NCBI GenBank assembly: GCA_019009955.1
Contig: CM032233.1
Coordinates: 80,893,501-80,957,500 of the forward strand
DNA: 64,000 nt
Source of the DNA: Riptortus pedestris
Taxonomy: Eukaryota > Arthropoda > Insecta > Hemiptera > Alydidae
Direction: 5' to 3'
A model generated the notes under the pieces. That model worked only from the letters and a program-made list of their open reading frames with translations, was not told where the DNA came from and did not search any database. Shown here piece by piece: positions 22,171 to 33,159 of the stretch (the first letter of the stretch is position 1; each line of letters begins with the position of its first letter). A program made the translations under genes and the position numbers.

Positions 22171-23399
22171 GGATAATTTTATATTAGTTTCGAAATAAAT
22201 AAATTTATTTTACTCAAATAAATGCATTGAACTAATATTATTTTATATCGCATTATACTTTTGTCTGCGTTCAGACAACTTACTGAAAGCTAATGAAAAC
22301 AGAATAGTTTATAATAACTAAATAGAAATTTGAATAGCATTACTTTAAAATATTTAATCGGTGCATATGTGGAAATTGAAGGCTCTCATAATTACTGCAG
22401 ATAAAAAAACTCAATTTTGTGTTTATAAATACATCAGAATTAAAAACAAATAACCCCAGAACTCGTTGCCCTGAGAACAAAAAATTTTTGAATGCTACAA
22501 GTACTTTAAACTGACAAAAAATTAAGAAATGGGCATTTTTTTGCCTAATTTGTAACTTTGCACTTGCCAAATGTTCTTGACGATCAGCCAGCAATGACGG
22601 CATCCGCCAACTGAGTTGACAATGTAGGGTATTATTTAGTTAGAGGTACCAGTCAAGGAAAAGATAAATAAACTTGTTAATAGTAAGGAAGTTATCAGTC
22701 ACTTAAGTGATGATTTTAGGGTTTTCACTTAACACGAATAGGATTAAACCCTTTTAACTCCCACGTTCTCAATGCGTATATGTTAAATGCTGTAAAGTTT
22801 TAAAATTCATTTATACATACATGCATTTATAATTAGTATCATGCATACTTAAACCACATTGTAATATTAAATGACGTAGAGGATAGTTGAGTATCGGCTA
22901 AAGGAGTACTCAATCAGACAAATGATGAGTGTATTTTTGAGTTAACAGTTTCGGGCACCATTGGTAGAGATACAATAAACAAAAAATTGCATAACTTTGT
23001 TAACGAAAAAGTTATATAAGAAGACCAAGAAACATATTTCGTAATCGCGTGGTGTAATAATAATGTTGATTTGAAAGAAAAATGGAAAAAAATACAAGGG
23101 AATGTGAGTCCCCCATAAAAGACTACTTTGAGAAAAAATATTAAATATAGTACATTCCAAGAATGTTACAGGTTTATTATTTTTATAAATATATTATATT
23201 CATTTTTTATTGTAGTACTTTACTCCCATTCCATTGTATTTTTCCCGTTTTAATTATTAAGGGTTCGTTAGCACTCATAATTTTCATGATTGAGTACTTT
23301 TTCAGCAGATACCAAAATCTCTACGTAATTTAAAACCAGCGGCTAACCAATGGAAGGGAGATTCTGAAATATTAAATAAAACCACTTGCTGGAGCTAAT
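22171..23399. other. No recognised feature
   Basis: AT-rich sequence with unrelated short open frames (22,340-22,603 and 22,942-23,160, minus strand) of no recognisable family. Confidence 0.45.
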
Positions 23400-23960
23400 C
23401 ATACTTTAAGCAGGAGGTGGGTAAGCCAGCTATGATGGGACTGTACAGGTAATCGTAGCGGCAAACTCAATAAATGTCCTTGGAGTGAATAAGATGAAGG
23501 ATGGTGTGGGAGAAGGTAGATTGGTCCGGTGGGGGACAACTCGAGGCTGTAACAGCCTATTCCAGGTTATTTATTGCATCTCATAAAGCCTTGGTTATAT
23601 GTTCCGTGACCTGTTTAGTGGCCGCCCTAATATTGTTTCCACTTGAAGCTGTGGGCGATTTAGAGGGAGCTAGGGGGAAGAATAAAGCCGCGAAATATGC
23701 CCGGAGCTTTTACCGGTGAACCGTTTTATTGTGAGTATTTGTCAGGCTGATTCAATATCCGCCGTCCCCCTGGGACCGCCCTGGTAAAAATCCTGACAAA
23801 CGCCTCAGTTTGTTTGAACGGGATCCCACCTGTCAGGGTGCCGGCTTAGCAGGCCCACCCCACCCCTAGACACCCAGACACCGATTTCAATCCTAAATCC
23901 ACCCCACCCAACCCCTCCGTGTCCCCTTACCATCCACCCACCATTCTCTTTTATGTTCTC
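23400..23960. other. GC-balanced unique island, possible conserved non-coding element
   Basis: About 560 bases of non-repetitive, roughly 50 percent GC sequence in AT-rich surroundings. A 72-codon frame (23,501-23,719, +) is present but matches no domain I know. The 3' half is C-rich (CCACCCCACCC-type). Candidate regulatory DNA or a UTR. The evidence is composition only. Confidence 0.35.
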
Positions 23961-24193
23961 TTTCTACACTAACAACTCATATTTCGAAGAAAATTTAGTT
24001 TGCAATCGTGAAGAATTTGTGTTCCCTGAAAATAACTTTTCGGGATTAAGTAACCATTATAATACATAAATTGCAGAAGACAGTAATATAAGGTTAATAT
24101 TCGACAGAAAGTCGAGAGACTCCTGTCGACCATTCTTTAAGTAGTTAAAAATAATAACTTTCCATTTAATACATATGTTCGTGTAGCTTAAAA

Positions 24194-24630
24194 CTTATGT
24201 TCTATTACTATAATGCACACTGCTAATCCTGTAGCGGTTAAAAACATATGTTCTATTACTATAATGCACAGTGCTAATCCTGTAGCGGTTAAAAAACATA
24301 TGTTCTATTACTATAATGCACAGTGCTAATCCTGTAGCGGTTAAAAAACATATGTTCTATTACATAATGACCAGTGCTAATCCTGTAGCGGTTAAAAAAC
24401 ATATGTTCTATTACTATAATGCACAGTGCTAATCCTGTAGTGGTTAAAAACATATGTTCTATTACATAATGACCAGTGCTAATCCTGTAGTGGTTAAAAA
24501 CATATGTTCTATTACATAATGACCAGTGCTAATCCTGTAGTGGTTAAAAACATATGTTCTATTACATAATGACCAGTGCTAATCCTGTAGTGGTTAAAAA
24601 CATATGTTCTATTACATAATGACCAGTGCT
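24194..24630 (+). repeat. Minisatellite, 50-52-bp unit, nearly nine copies
   Basis: Units begin CATATGTTCTATTAC at 24,194 (as CTTATG), 24,245, 24,297, 24,349, 24,400, 24,451, 24,501, 24,551 and 24,601. There are two variants: TATAATGCACAGTGC with GTAGCGG, and ATAATGACCAGTGC with GTAGTGG. They are ordered along the array with one interleaved copy (24,349), showing the direction of expansion. The last unit is truncated at 24,630. Confidence 0.95.
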
Positions 24631-25279
24631 TGGTTACCATTCAAACTATGTGCATGTCGCGAGTGCCTCTTCCTTAAAACATTTAAAAAACATTGTGCCC
24701 GCTTTAATAAACATTAGTGAACGGGAGTGAAATAGTTACAGTGGCCGCAGGACTCTTAACCACAGCCAGGACCTAAAAGAGTGAGTCACATTTTATAATT
24801 CAACATATCATCCTGGGCGAGGTTATTAAAAACGACTAAAGGTTACGATGTACTTTAACATGTGTTTATTTATTTATTTTTATAAATATAAATGTTTTTG
24901 TTTATGTTTATTGGTTAAGTTCGTCTCTAAACGTAACAACTTAACATTCGAAACAAACTGTTTGTGAAACAAAACATGAACTTGAAGTCTAAACTGGATT
25001 GGTCATATTTGAGAATTAAGTAAGAAACTAAAATCGCTCTGCTTCATGTTAAAGGAATTAATTATCTTCCAATGGAAACTCTAGTACTAATATACTATGG
25101 TCATTTCCATTGTTGGTTAACTTATGGCGTAATGCATTCAAAATGGTAACTCAAAAAATGATATTTTAATATTTAAATTGCCGAAGAGACCAATAAGGTT
25201 TATATTCAACAGAAAGTCGAGAGACTCTGCACGCCACTCTTTTAGGAGTTAAAAATAATGACTTTTCAATACTGTTTGC

Positions 25280-25600
25280 GAAACAAAACCTGAACTTGCT
25301 TTACAGAATTAATATATCACATAATCATAAAACATGATATAAAAATATGCTTCAAACCTCCAACCACAAACATAAATATTACGTAACATTTTCAGGAGTA
25401 AACTCTTTTACAAACTGTCCGAATGTGTTAAATCAATTAAAAAATATTCCTTGTTTAAAAATAAATTAAAGAACTTTTTGTCTGAAGTGTACTTTTATAA
25501 ACACGATGAATACAATCAAAAATGTCCAATTATTAAATAAAACTAAAAAATATTTGTCATAAAAACCGATCAAAAAATAATTTACAATCAAAATCGAATA
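25280..25600 (+). pseudogene. LINE ORF2 C-terminal tail (CR1/L2-like), decayed
   Basis: Conceptual translation with one frameshift gives a SGVNSF-TNCPNVLNQLKN motif, then LKNFLSEVYFYKHDEY, the typical end of CR1/L2/RTE-like ORF2 proteins (pattern: G-KLFN-LP...K-FK--LK-FL---FYS--EY). The reverse complements of 33,160-33,680 and 33,725-34,265 are paralogous copies with the better preserved GVKLFNTLSECV. Stops and indels make it non-functional. Confidence 0.75.
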
Positions 25601-25849
25601 AGGGACAGGTTCGAAGAGGGCGGAGATAATTTCTCGTTCCTATTAGAGGTACTAAATTTTTGTATAGACAATTTTTTTTATATCATCAAAAAATCTATAA
25701 ATTATTTTCCATTATTTTTTTTAGATCCGATTCATTTGAACGGAGCTGTATAAAAATTAAACTCAAATCCTGCAAAATGAAGTGAATAAAAACATTTTGT
25801 TTATTTAAATTAAGAGGTTTACAATGAACTCGTGTGGTGACCAAGTCTT

Positions 25850-26160
25850 TTTTTTTTGGTTTAATTATATTTTATTAAAACTTTCATGAAGCTTGAAGAT
25901 AACCTCATGATTCTTCTTTCGGACACAATACCTTACTGCTAAGAAATGTTCTAGTCCAAGTGTGATCTAATGAAGGGTATTTACAATTTTCAGCTTCTGG
26001 CTCGCCAGTGTGGTATTGGTTTTGATTGAGATGTCATTTGGTAGTCACAATAAAAACCTCCAAAACTGAATGTTTTTGAAGGACTGTTCTCATTCGTTTT
26101 AATTCCTTACACGATGTAAAGAAGTATTGTAATCGCTAAAGTTTTCTGTTATGAGATTTT
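25850..26160 (+). repeat. Dispersed repeat E/D, copy 2
   Basis: Collinear with 4,641-4,900 but carrying about 60 additional bases (GCTTCTGGCTCGCCAGTGTG region). Ends with sub-repeat D (TTCCTTACACGATGTAAAGA). Unknown class. Confidence 0.7.
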
Positions 26161-26162
26161 CT

Positions 26163-26525
26163 TCTTATTCTGGACCCAATATTTTTATATTTTCTTCATT
26201 GTTTTATGACAAGGGGCACAAATGAAAACATTTTTTCGGGCAAACTTTATTGATACTGTCCCTATATTAAGAAACACACTTTCAATTTTGAGAAAGTTCA
26301 AATAATTGGCATAGAAAGAAATAATACTAAACGAAAACGACATGATAAAACAAATTGAAAAAAATAAAAACAGAATTACTAAATACCTCAATCATGTATT
26401 CTATACCATTTTATCTTAAAATAATCGATTTTAAATTATGACGCGAAATAATCGAGTTCAAGGTAGACGTGTTAATAATCGATCAGTAGTCAGCAGACGT
26501 AACCTACTTCGGGAATCTCAGTACC
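26163..26525. repeat. Repeat C copy, rearranged
   Basis: Starts with TTATTCTGGACCCAATATTT, the terminal sequence of the 31,980-32,275 element. ACAAGGGGCACAAATGAAAA and GCAAACTTTATTGATACTG follow. From about 26,405 the inner part (AAATTATGACGCGAAATAAT) is inverted relative to that element and continues past the SINE to about 26,840. Confidence 0.6.
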
Positions 26526-26539
26526 AACGACCTCCCCAG

Positions 26540-26771
26540 GGAATCAGGCTGGCCGTGCGAGTTATGGGCGTTGGTCTTGATCTCGCGTGGTAGACCTAGA
26601 GTGGGGGGTTCGATTCCCGCCCTGGGCAATAGAAATTTATTTAGTGACGGACTCATTAAATAGGTTCCTTAGTTCCACCCTGGCTAGAATTGGGTGGAAA
26701 CCTGTAGATAACCCGACCCAATTAGCCATAGTAGCATAAATTAGACGTAAATAAAATAAATAAATAAATCA
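26540..26771 (+). mobile_element. tRNA-derived SINE, full length with 14-bp target duplication
   Basis: Flanked by the direct repeat AACGACCTCCCCAG (26,526-26,539 and 26,772-26,785). The head resembles a tRNA: GGCTGGCCGTGCGAGTTATG covers an A-box-like region and GGTTCGATTCC at 26,607-26,617 is a perfect Pol III B box. The body of about 130 bases contains GTGACGGACTCATTAAATA and ends in TAAATAAAATAAATAAATAA, the tail. It would be transcribed by Pol III and mobilised by a LINE partner. Six copies are visible in the window. This is the best reference copy and sits inside repeat C. Confidence 0.92.
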
Positions 26772-26919
26772 AACGACCTCCCCAGTGGGGACGGGACATA
26801 GCAACGAACGAGCACTTCAGGAATGTAAGTAGCAATCTGTAATTCGATTTAATAAATGTATCATAGGCACTTATTAATACTGTATCTAGGAAAGAATTAT
26901 CATAGAGTTTTGTTAAATT

Positions 26920-27765
26920 AATATTATTATTTTTTTTTATTAATGTTATTATTTTTTTTTATTAATGTTATTATATTTTGAATAGGGATGGCCCCTTAAG
27001 AGGTGGTAAATAAACCACAAAACATGTAGCATCATACGAATTGTCATAGGGTTTAGTTAAATTAATGTTACTAATTTTTTTAAAATTAATGTAATTAATT
27101 TTCTAAAATTAATGTAATTAATTTTCTAAAATTAATGTAATTAATTTTCTAAAATTAATGTAATTAATTTTTTGAATTAACGTTATTATTTTTTTTAAAT
27201 TAATGTTATTATTTTTTTTATTAATCTTATTATTTTTTTATTAATGTTATTATTTTTTAAAATTAATGTTATTATATTTTGAATAGGGATGGCCCCTTAA
27301 GAGGTGGTAAATAAGCCACAAAACATGTAGCGTCATACGAATTGTCATAGGGTTTGTTAAATTAATGTTACTAATTTTTTTTTAAATTAATTTAATTAAT
27401 TTTCTAAAATTAATTTTATTAATTTTCTTAAATTAATTTAATTAATTTTCTAAAATTAATTTTATTAATTTTTTGAATTAACGTTATTATTTTTTTTTAA
27501 ATTAATGTTATCAATTTTTTTAAATTAATGTTATTAATTTTATTAATTTTTTGAATTAACGTTATTATTTTTTTTTAAATTAATGTTATCAATTTTTTTA
27601 AATTAATGTTATTAATTTTTAAAATTAATTTTTTTATATTAATTTTTTGAATTAATGTTATCAATTTTTTTAAATTAATGTTATTAATTTTTTAAAATTA
27701 ATTTTATTATTTTTTTAAAATTAATTTTATTAATTTTTTAATTAATGTTATTATTTTTTTAAAAA
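26920..27765 (+). repeat. AT-rich minisatellite of an AATTAATGTTATTATTTTTT-type unit
   Basis: Roughly 20-22-bp units of TTAAATTAATGTTATTAATT form. A 55-bp unrelated block (GAATAGGGATGGCCCCTTAA, GAGGTGGTAAATAA, CACAAAACATGTAGC) is embedded at 26,980 and again at 27,281, a 301-bp higher-order period. A diverged third version (GGGACAGTCCCTGAAG, CACGAAACTTGTAG) closes the array at about 27,765-27,810. Confidence 0.9.
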
Positions 27766-27999
27766 GGGACAGTCCCTGAAGCCATGAATTTAAGCCACGA
27801 AACTTGTAGGGCAGTGTCAATAAAGTTTGAGTTCATCAATAATTTTGAATAGTTTTTTGTTAGGGGTTATATAAGTTATTATTATGGATGCTGCCCATTC
27901 AAATATATTTTTGTCGTATAGAATAGAAGTTGTGTGTTATTCAAACCATGCACTTCATCAAAGTTATAAACAAACACAAAGGATAATTGCTTTCAAGAA

Positions 28000-28426
28000 T
28001 GTATAAATAGTTGTTTTTGACAGAACGGTTCCAATTAGGGGGGACGATTGAAGAAGCGGCTGGAGACAGTTGGCAGCGGAAGGGGAAACGTGACCGCCAG
28101 ATATGGAATTAAACCATTTGCAAACGTTAGGATATAACGTTATATATATATAAATATACATCGGTCTCGGAGACAAATTAAACTCATGATGGGACGCAAT
28201 TAAAGTAGACGACGGAGGAGTAGAGGACAGAGTGTTGGTAATGAGAGAATGATGGAAGGGATTAGGGCAGTGTAATGGAGGTATAGCACGTGTTTGAAGC
28301 AAGAACCAGAGAACGAGAGGGGCTAGCATTAGTATGTGCCACGTGTTGCCTGCCCCTCCTCACTTCTTAACCCCTTCCACCCGCCCCCAGCTACAGGCCA
28401 ATGCTACACCCAATTCCCTTTACCTA
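28000..28426. other. GC-balanced unique island
   Basis: Non-repetitive sequence with a purine-rich first half (GACGGAGGAGTAGAGGAC, GGAAGGGATTAGGGCAG) and C-rich second half. The 121-codon minus frame 27,964-28,329 spans an AT microsatellite and has no domain. Candidate non-coding conserved block, from composition only. Confidence 0.3.
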
Positions 28427-28545
28427 CATGTCGTCAATCAGTAGTTCTAAACGGAGAAGGACAGTTACGAAATAAGTACAGCCCATTGGCCAAAGAGGAG
28501 CGGTATTAAATTCTTTGGGATCCAAAGTTAAACTGAATAATAAAA
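28427..28545 (+). repeat. Repeat H, copy 2
   Basis: Second copy of the 21,887-22,015 sequence. It abuts the 3' end of the family A element at 28,546, whereas copy 1 runs into a family A interior. Confidence 0.7.
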
Positions 28546-29500
28546 AAGGTCACGCAGGTGCTGCGTAAACTAAGCAGATTTCCCAAGTGAAGTTTTACAA
28601 TCGAGAAATCTGCAAACTGCTAACACTTAACAACACCGTGAGTAGATACAAACGGTAATGAGAAGTCTTTCAGTTAATTTTAATAAACCCCCAACGGAAA
28701 CGGCTTCTGCATTGTAAACAAATAGGCCTGCCAACCATTCAGAGCTGAACAGATAGATAGACATATTCTTCACCGGAGAAAAAAACAACTACTGATAAAC
28801 ATCTGAATATAAAGCAATAACTTTATAGTAAACTATTTACTATATCTAGTACTGCAATTTATAATGAATCAGAATAATTTATATTTTAATAACTCAAATT
28901 TTAGTAGTCCAAGAACTAAAGAAGGGTGGGGGAGCGGATGAACAGAACGTATTTGCATAAATCTCACAAAGTAAAAGCTGAAACTACAAGAAAAGTTAGA
29001 AGAATCATTCACCAGAGCCGAACAGTTACGGAAACGTCCGAACAATACCCGATCACATGCCCCACACACAATAAAAATGCATATATCTCGGTTAATATTC
29101 AAGATAGAGAATAAATGTGTATAACAATATTTGTAGTAAATGTAATTTTCAATAAGATTGGTTCCATACAAGTTTTCGATCCGACGTACAGTAACGGAGA
29201 TATTTCGAATGTTCAAAAATTCCTCCCTCTAAACCCCCACCCCCTCACACTATTTTGATTTCAGCCGTTAACGAACTTGATCTTTCTTTTTATATAAAAC
29301 GATTAAATACCGAGTTGGGTAACGACCAAACAAAAATTGAGACCACTAGAGCGTTGACAGACAAATATATATATAATTTTGAACGGACCTCATTTTCGTC
29401 ATCTCCTGGGTAGGATCGATGAACATTTGAATAAAGTTTTCGAAAATCGCGTCATGAGTACGACCTCATTAGTTGATTTCCCATAAGCGAAATCTGCTAA
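28546..29500 (-). mobile_element. Family A (HINE-like) reference copy, 955 bp, nearly complete
   Basis: On the plus strand: GTCACGCAGGTGCTGCGTAA (hairpin end), AAGCAGATTTCCCAAG, TTCACCGGAGAAAAAAACAA, TTACTATATCTAGTACTGCA, GGTGGGGGAGCG, ACAGTTACGGAAACG, TATATCTCGGTTAATATTCA, CGTACAGTAACGGAGAT, the C-rich stretch, GAGACCACTAGAGCGTTGAC, a very short (TA)5, GAACGGACCTCATTTTCGTC, and the 5' palindrome in degraded form (GATTTCCCATAAGCGAAATC), TGCTAA. No ORF of note. The (TA)n is minimal here, so this copy best shows the ancestral arrangement. Confidence 0.85.
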
Positions 29501-29504
29501 AAAA

Positions 29505-30256
29505 CTCACCACGCGGAGGCTGCGTTAACTAAGCAGATTTCCCACGTACTGGTAAGAAACACTAGTGATCTCATCTCGCCACATATTATGACGAAAGCCA
29601 GAAAGTAAGAATTACTCTTAATATTTGAGTTAAGAAAAATGCATAGACCAACGATTATAGAGCACCAATATTTTAACAATCTTGGTTTCATAACATTTTT
29701 TGATTCGACTCATAACAACAAAGAAATTTTGAATATTCGAATTTCCCCCTGTCAATAACAAATATGATCTTAGGTGTAAACTGAAACAGTTAAGTGTGGT
29801 ATCGGTCAGATAAACATTTTCGATACAAAAACGGAAAATCTTAATTTATGACGTCATCGCACAACTAATTTGCATGTATCTCGCATAATGAACGTCTCAT
29901 GAAAACAATAGTTGGTATTTAACCTTAGAATAAAGATTTCCATAACAACATATTGTTATTATGACATCAGTAGGAATGGGAGTTTACTGAAGGCTGAAAA
30001 CTAAAATGTAAAAATATCTCCGTTAATATTCTTATCAAAGAAAATATGTCAAACATTATTTATAGGCAATCCAAGTTACAATGAGATTAGTTCTAAAGAA
30101 ATTTTCGATCTCACGAATCCAACGAAAGGAAATATTTCAAATTTCCCATTCTAACCCCTTCCCCCCTCCTTCCCCTAAGGTCCTATTTTAGCCATTAACG
30201 AACTTGATCTTTAGTTTTGCATAAAACAAAAATTGCGACCGCTAGAGTGGTAACAG

Positions 30257-30326
<70 letters not shown>

Positions 30327-31083
30327 TCAACCGCAAAAAAAACCGGACACTTACATTTAGTCTTATAATTTTGTTAAATACTTAATATATATGTATATTA
30401 ATCTTTTTAATTAAAATAATTGGTTAATCTATAGGTTATTTAAACAAAATCTGCCAAAAGTGAATAATTTTTATTGATTATTTACACAAAAATACAAAAT
30501 AAAAAAAAATAAAAAGATAAATTAACACATTTTAAAAAAAAAAAAAATTATTCTTCATTTTTATTACAGTGAATGGTAGACTTCGCTACCCCAAGCGTTT
30601 CGGCAATGTAACGTAAGCTCCGGCCTTCCATCTAAGTTTGAAAGACCCATTATTCTGGACCGAAATAAAAATAAAACATTAATTAAAGAAAATGCTTGGT
30701 TAATAATTAATGATGTTTAAATGTGGGAAAAACTACTTACAGTTTAGAATAGATCAACTTCACGACAAATAAATCTAATCTGAGTTTTATCTAATTGTTT
30801 ACTAATCCTGAATGGATTAGTTCAATGGACTTAGACTCTAAAGTCGCTGTAATAACTAGAATACCCACATAAAGAAAATTGCTGAAAATTAGCTTTTAAT
30901 ACGACAAAAATGAAGTGTCCGGTTTTTTTTGCGCTTGAGTGTATATATATGTGTATATATGTACATGATTTTGAGCGATTGTCATCTCCTGGGATAGGAT
31001 CGATGGATATTTGAAGAAATTTTACAAAAATAGATTATGACTTCAGCCTCAATAGCTGATTTCCCTTAAGGATCAGCTTATTA
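29505..31083 (-). mobile_element. Family A copy carrying a nested Tc1-like MITE
   Basis: The 3' end (CACGCGGAGGCTGCGTTAAC, AAGCAGATTTCCCACG) lies 4 bases from the previous copy's 5' end. The body includes diverged central segments to TTGCGACCGCTAGAGTGG, then (TA)n at 30,259-30,323. After the MITE (30,324-30,941) it resumes with TA repeats and GAGCGATTGTCATCTCCTGG, ATAGGATCGATGGATATTTG and GATTTCCCTTAAGGATCAGC. The segment 29,830-30,240 suggests two family A copies merged. Confidence 0.75.
30324..30941 (-). mobile_element. Tc1/mariner-type element remnant (618 bp) with 29-bp inverted ends
   Basis: The termini are TACTCAACCGCAAAAAAAAC and the reverse complement of CACTCAAGCGCAAAAAAAAC, extending to CCGGACACTT, with TA on both outer sides. 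On the minus strand near 30,560-30,635 a relic reads EGRSLRYIAETLGVAKSTIH, the N-terminal helix-turn-helix of a Tc1-type transposase. The catalytic DDE domain is absent. It inserted into the (TA)n of a family A element, consistent with TA target choice. Confidence 0.85.
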
Positions 31084-31199
31084 GGCAGTGGGTTTTTAAA
31101 TAATAACAGTTCCCTATTTTTTTGATGATATTTATTTTTTTATTTTCAATATTTACCTTTAATTTGTATTTTAATTTGTTTTTTTCTATTTTAAGCTAC

Positions 31200-31490
31200 G
31201 ATTGTTTTTGTTGAATAATATAAATACTGTTGGTTGCTCGATTTTCAAAGGGATTTTTGTGTCAGGAAGCACTGATGATGAAGCTGTTGCTCAGGAAGTG
31301 CACTCTGTCTTAATAAACGCATTACGGGGAAAATTGCACATCTTTGGACATTCAGATAAATTAAGTGTTTCTTCCAGCATAAATTATTTGTTTAGCAAAC
31401 TGCTTCTGAGACTCGAATGTGTCCTCAGGTCGAGAAACAATAACAACAAACAAATTGTCTCATACTGTTTAGTTTCAATAAAATAAAAAT
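31200..31490 (+). mobile_element. Penelope-like 3'-region fragment with hammerhead-like motif
   Basis: CTGATGATGAAGCTGTTGCT then CAGGAAGTGCACT at 31,272-31,304 matches the antisense motifs at 37,938-37,969 and 39,071-39,102. The GAAA box is GGAA here. The 94-codon frame 31,202-31,486 spans the motif and has no domain. I assign it to a Penelope-like element only because the same core follows a GIY-YIG frame at 53,914, so the assignment is an inference. Confidence 0.45.
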
Positions 31491-31979
31491 AAATTAACGG
31501 ACACACTTTTGATATATAAGAACTCATTTGCTTAATAGGTTACTTCACAAGAAAAACAATTATAATAAGGATAAAAAACTATAATAGCCTACTCTGTAAT
31601 AGAATAGGAGAGGAGTGAGCCATAAACTCCATTGTGTTTGAGTTAAGAACTGGCATTCAATGATGAAGGCCAAAGCTCTGTTGTTCTCCACCGAACCCTT
31701 CTTAACACAACATGAGGGGCGACACCTGCTATTCATAGCTGCCGATATTTTTGAACATATTAGCTTTACTCCTCTTGATTCTCCCCCCACCCCCTTCCAA
31801 AATAACCATCCCTAACAACCTAAAATGTGACCCATTTGGAGGTTTATTTTGTAATCATACATCTTTTTAATTCAGTACATCTATTCTTTGTGCAATCCAT
31901 GTTGTCACAGTGATATTTCTTAACCTGTTATTTTTTTTTAAGCAGTCCTTAAGTTAATTAACATATGAAGATTATTTTC
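31491..31979. other. No recognised feature
   Basis: Mixed-composition sequence. The 76-codon minus frame (31,560-31,790) has no recognisable domain. Confidence 0.4.
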
Positions 31980-32275
31980 TTATTCTAGACCCAATATTTT
32001 TGAATGTTCTTCATAGTTTCATGGCAAGGGTCACCAATAAAAAACATATTTTCTCGCAAACTTTATTGAAACTGCCCTACACATTTCTGAAGTGCTCGTT
32101 TCCCTCTTTCATTCGTTGCGACTGTCCTCACAGAGGAGGTAGATGATACTGAGGTTCCCCGAAGTAGCTTAAGCCAGCTGACTACAAATCGATTATTTAC
32201 AACCTCAATCTTGAACTAGATTATTTCGCGTCATAATTTAAAATCGATTAAGTTAAGATATTGGGCCCAGAATAA
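31980..32275. mobile_element. Repeat C element with 21-bp inverted termini (MITE-like)
   Basis: TTATTCTAGACCCAATATTT at the left is mirrored by AAGATATTGGGCCCAGAATAA at the right, giving a 296-bp element. The interior contains TTTCATTCGTTGCGACTG and CTGAGGTTCCCCGAAGTAGC, shared with 11,418-11,545 and 26,163-26,840. Non-coding. No clear target duplication is seen, so the superfamily is unknown. Confidence 0.65.
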
Positions 32276-32340
32276 ACCTGTTTTTTGTTTGCTGTGGCTG
32301 ATCTGAGATTATTAGTTTAAAATTGATTAAACTATGGATA

Positions 32341-33018
32341 CAGTAGGGACCCGATTAACCGAGTCGATCGGGACCGCTGATACCTCGGTTAATCGAAATT
32401 CTCGGTTAATCGGAACCTACTAATACCAGCTGAAAATGTAAGGTTTTTAGAATAAAAACTAGTACCTATAAGTTTAAAATTGACGTGTTTGAGGGCTCTA
32501 GGTTTGGCTGATTTTCCGATTAAAACTAACTTTAGTTTATCCTCTCCACTTGCATTCGCGCAAACCAAAATAGTGACCCTATCTTTAACACCCTTGAAAC
32601 CACTAACAGATTTTTCCATATTCGTCGCTAGAGTTTTTTTGGGGCAACACTTTATACCACAAACCGGTCTCATCAGCATTGTAAATTTGGTCCGCGCATA
32701 GACTATGGGACTTTACTAATAAAGAAAAACTATTAATAATAAATCTGGTCGCAGATTCCGTGTCTGCGCGATGTGATCCATGGTGTGACCGGACATAAAC
32801 TGAGAATCAATGAGCTAGGATGGTTGTGACAAGTAGAGATGTAAATACGATATTCCCGGAACGGTTGGACGGGGTGCTAGAGATGTATTTCTCAGAAGGC
32901 AATTAACGACTGTCTTAGAGCTTCCTTTTCAATAAACCACTTGCTGAACACCTGCATGCGGCCTAGGGTTTTGAGGGTTTTAAAAAGGTTCATAATCACT
33001 TCCTAAGGTTACCGCTCC

Positions 33019-33054
<36 letters not shown>

Positions 33055-33117
33055 GTTTGGCACCTCGGTTAATCGGGACCTCGGTTAATCGAACCTCGGT
33101 TAATCGGGTCCATACTG
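32341..33117 (-). mobile_element. Tigger/pogo DNA transposon, internally deleted, with intact ends
   Basis: Termini CAGTAGGGACCCGATTAACC (left) and the reverse complement CAGTATGGACCCGATTAACC (right), each flanked by TA. The minus-strand frame 32,389-32,679 encodes a piece of the pogo-type DDE transposase: PKKTLATNMEKSVSGFKGVK, DRVTILVCANASGEDKLK, then VLIGKSAKPRALK. The first catalytic Asp (NADETG) region, the remaining DDE domain and an N-terminal CENP-B-like domain are not recognisable. The word ACCTCGGTTAATCG is repeated three times inside the right end and in part at the left, giving subterminal repeats. Dead and about one third of a normal element's length. Confidence 0.9.
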
Positions 33118-33159
33118 TACTTTATAATTGATGAAAAATTTGTTCCCAACTTAAAGTAA

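Noticed and set aside
23501..23719. 72-codon frame in the 23.5-kb island as a host exon
   Set aside because: Starts at an ATG and is of balanced composition, but shows no domain and no clear splice donor at its end. Left as part of an unassigned island.
26607..26617. A functional tRNA gene at the B-box-bearing sequence
   Set aside because: The head has an imperfect A box and no clean cloverleaf, is followed by a conserved SINE body and tail, is flanked by a target duplication and recurs six times.
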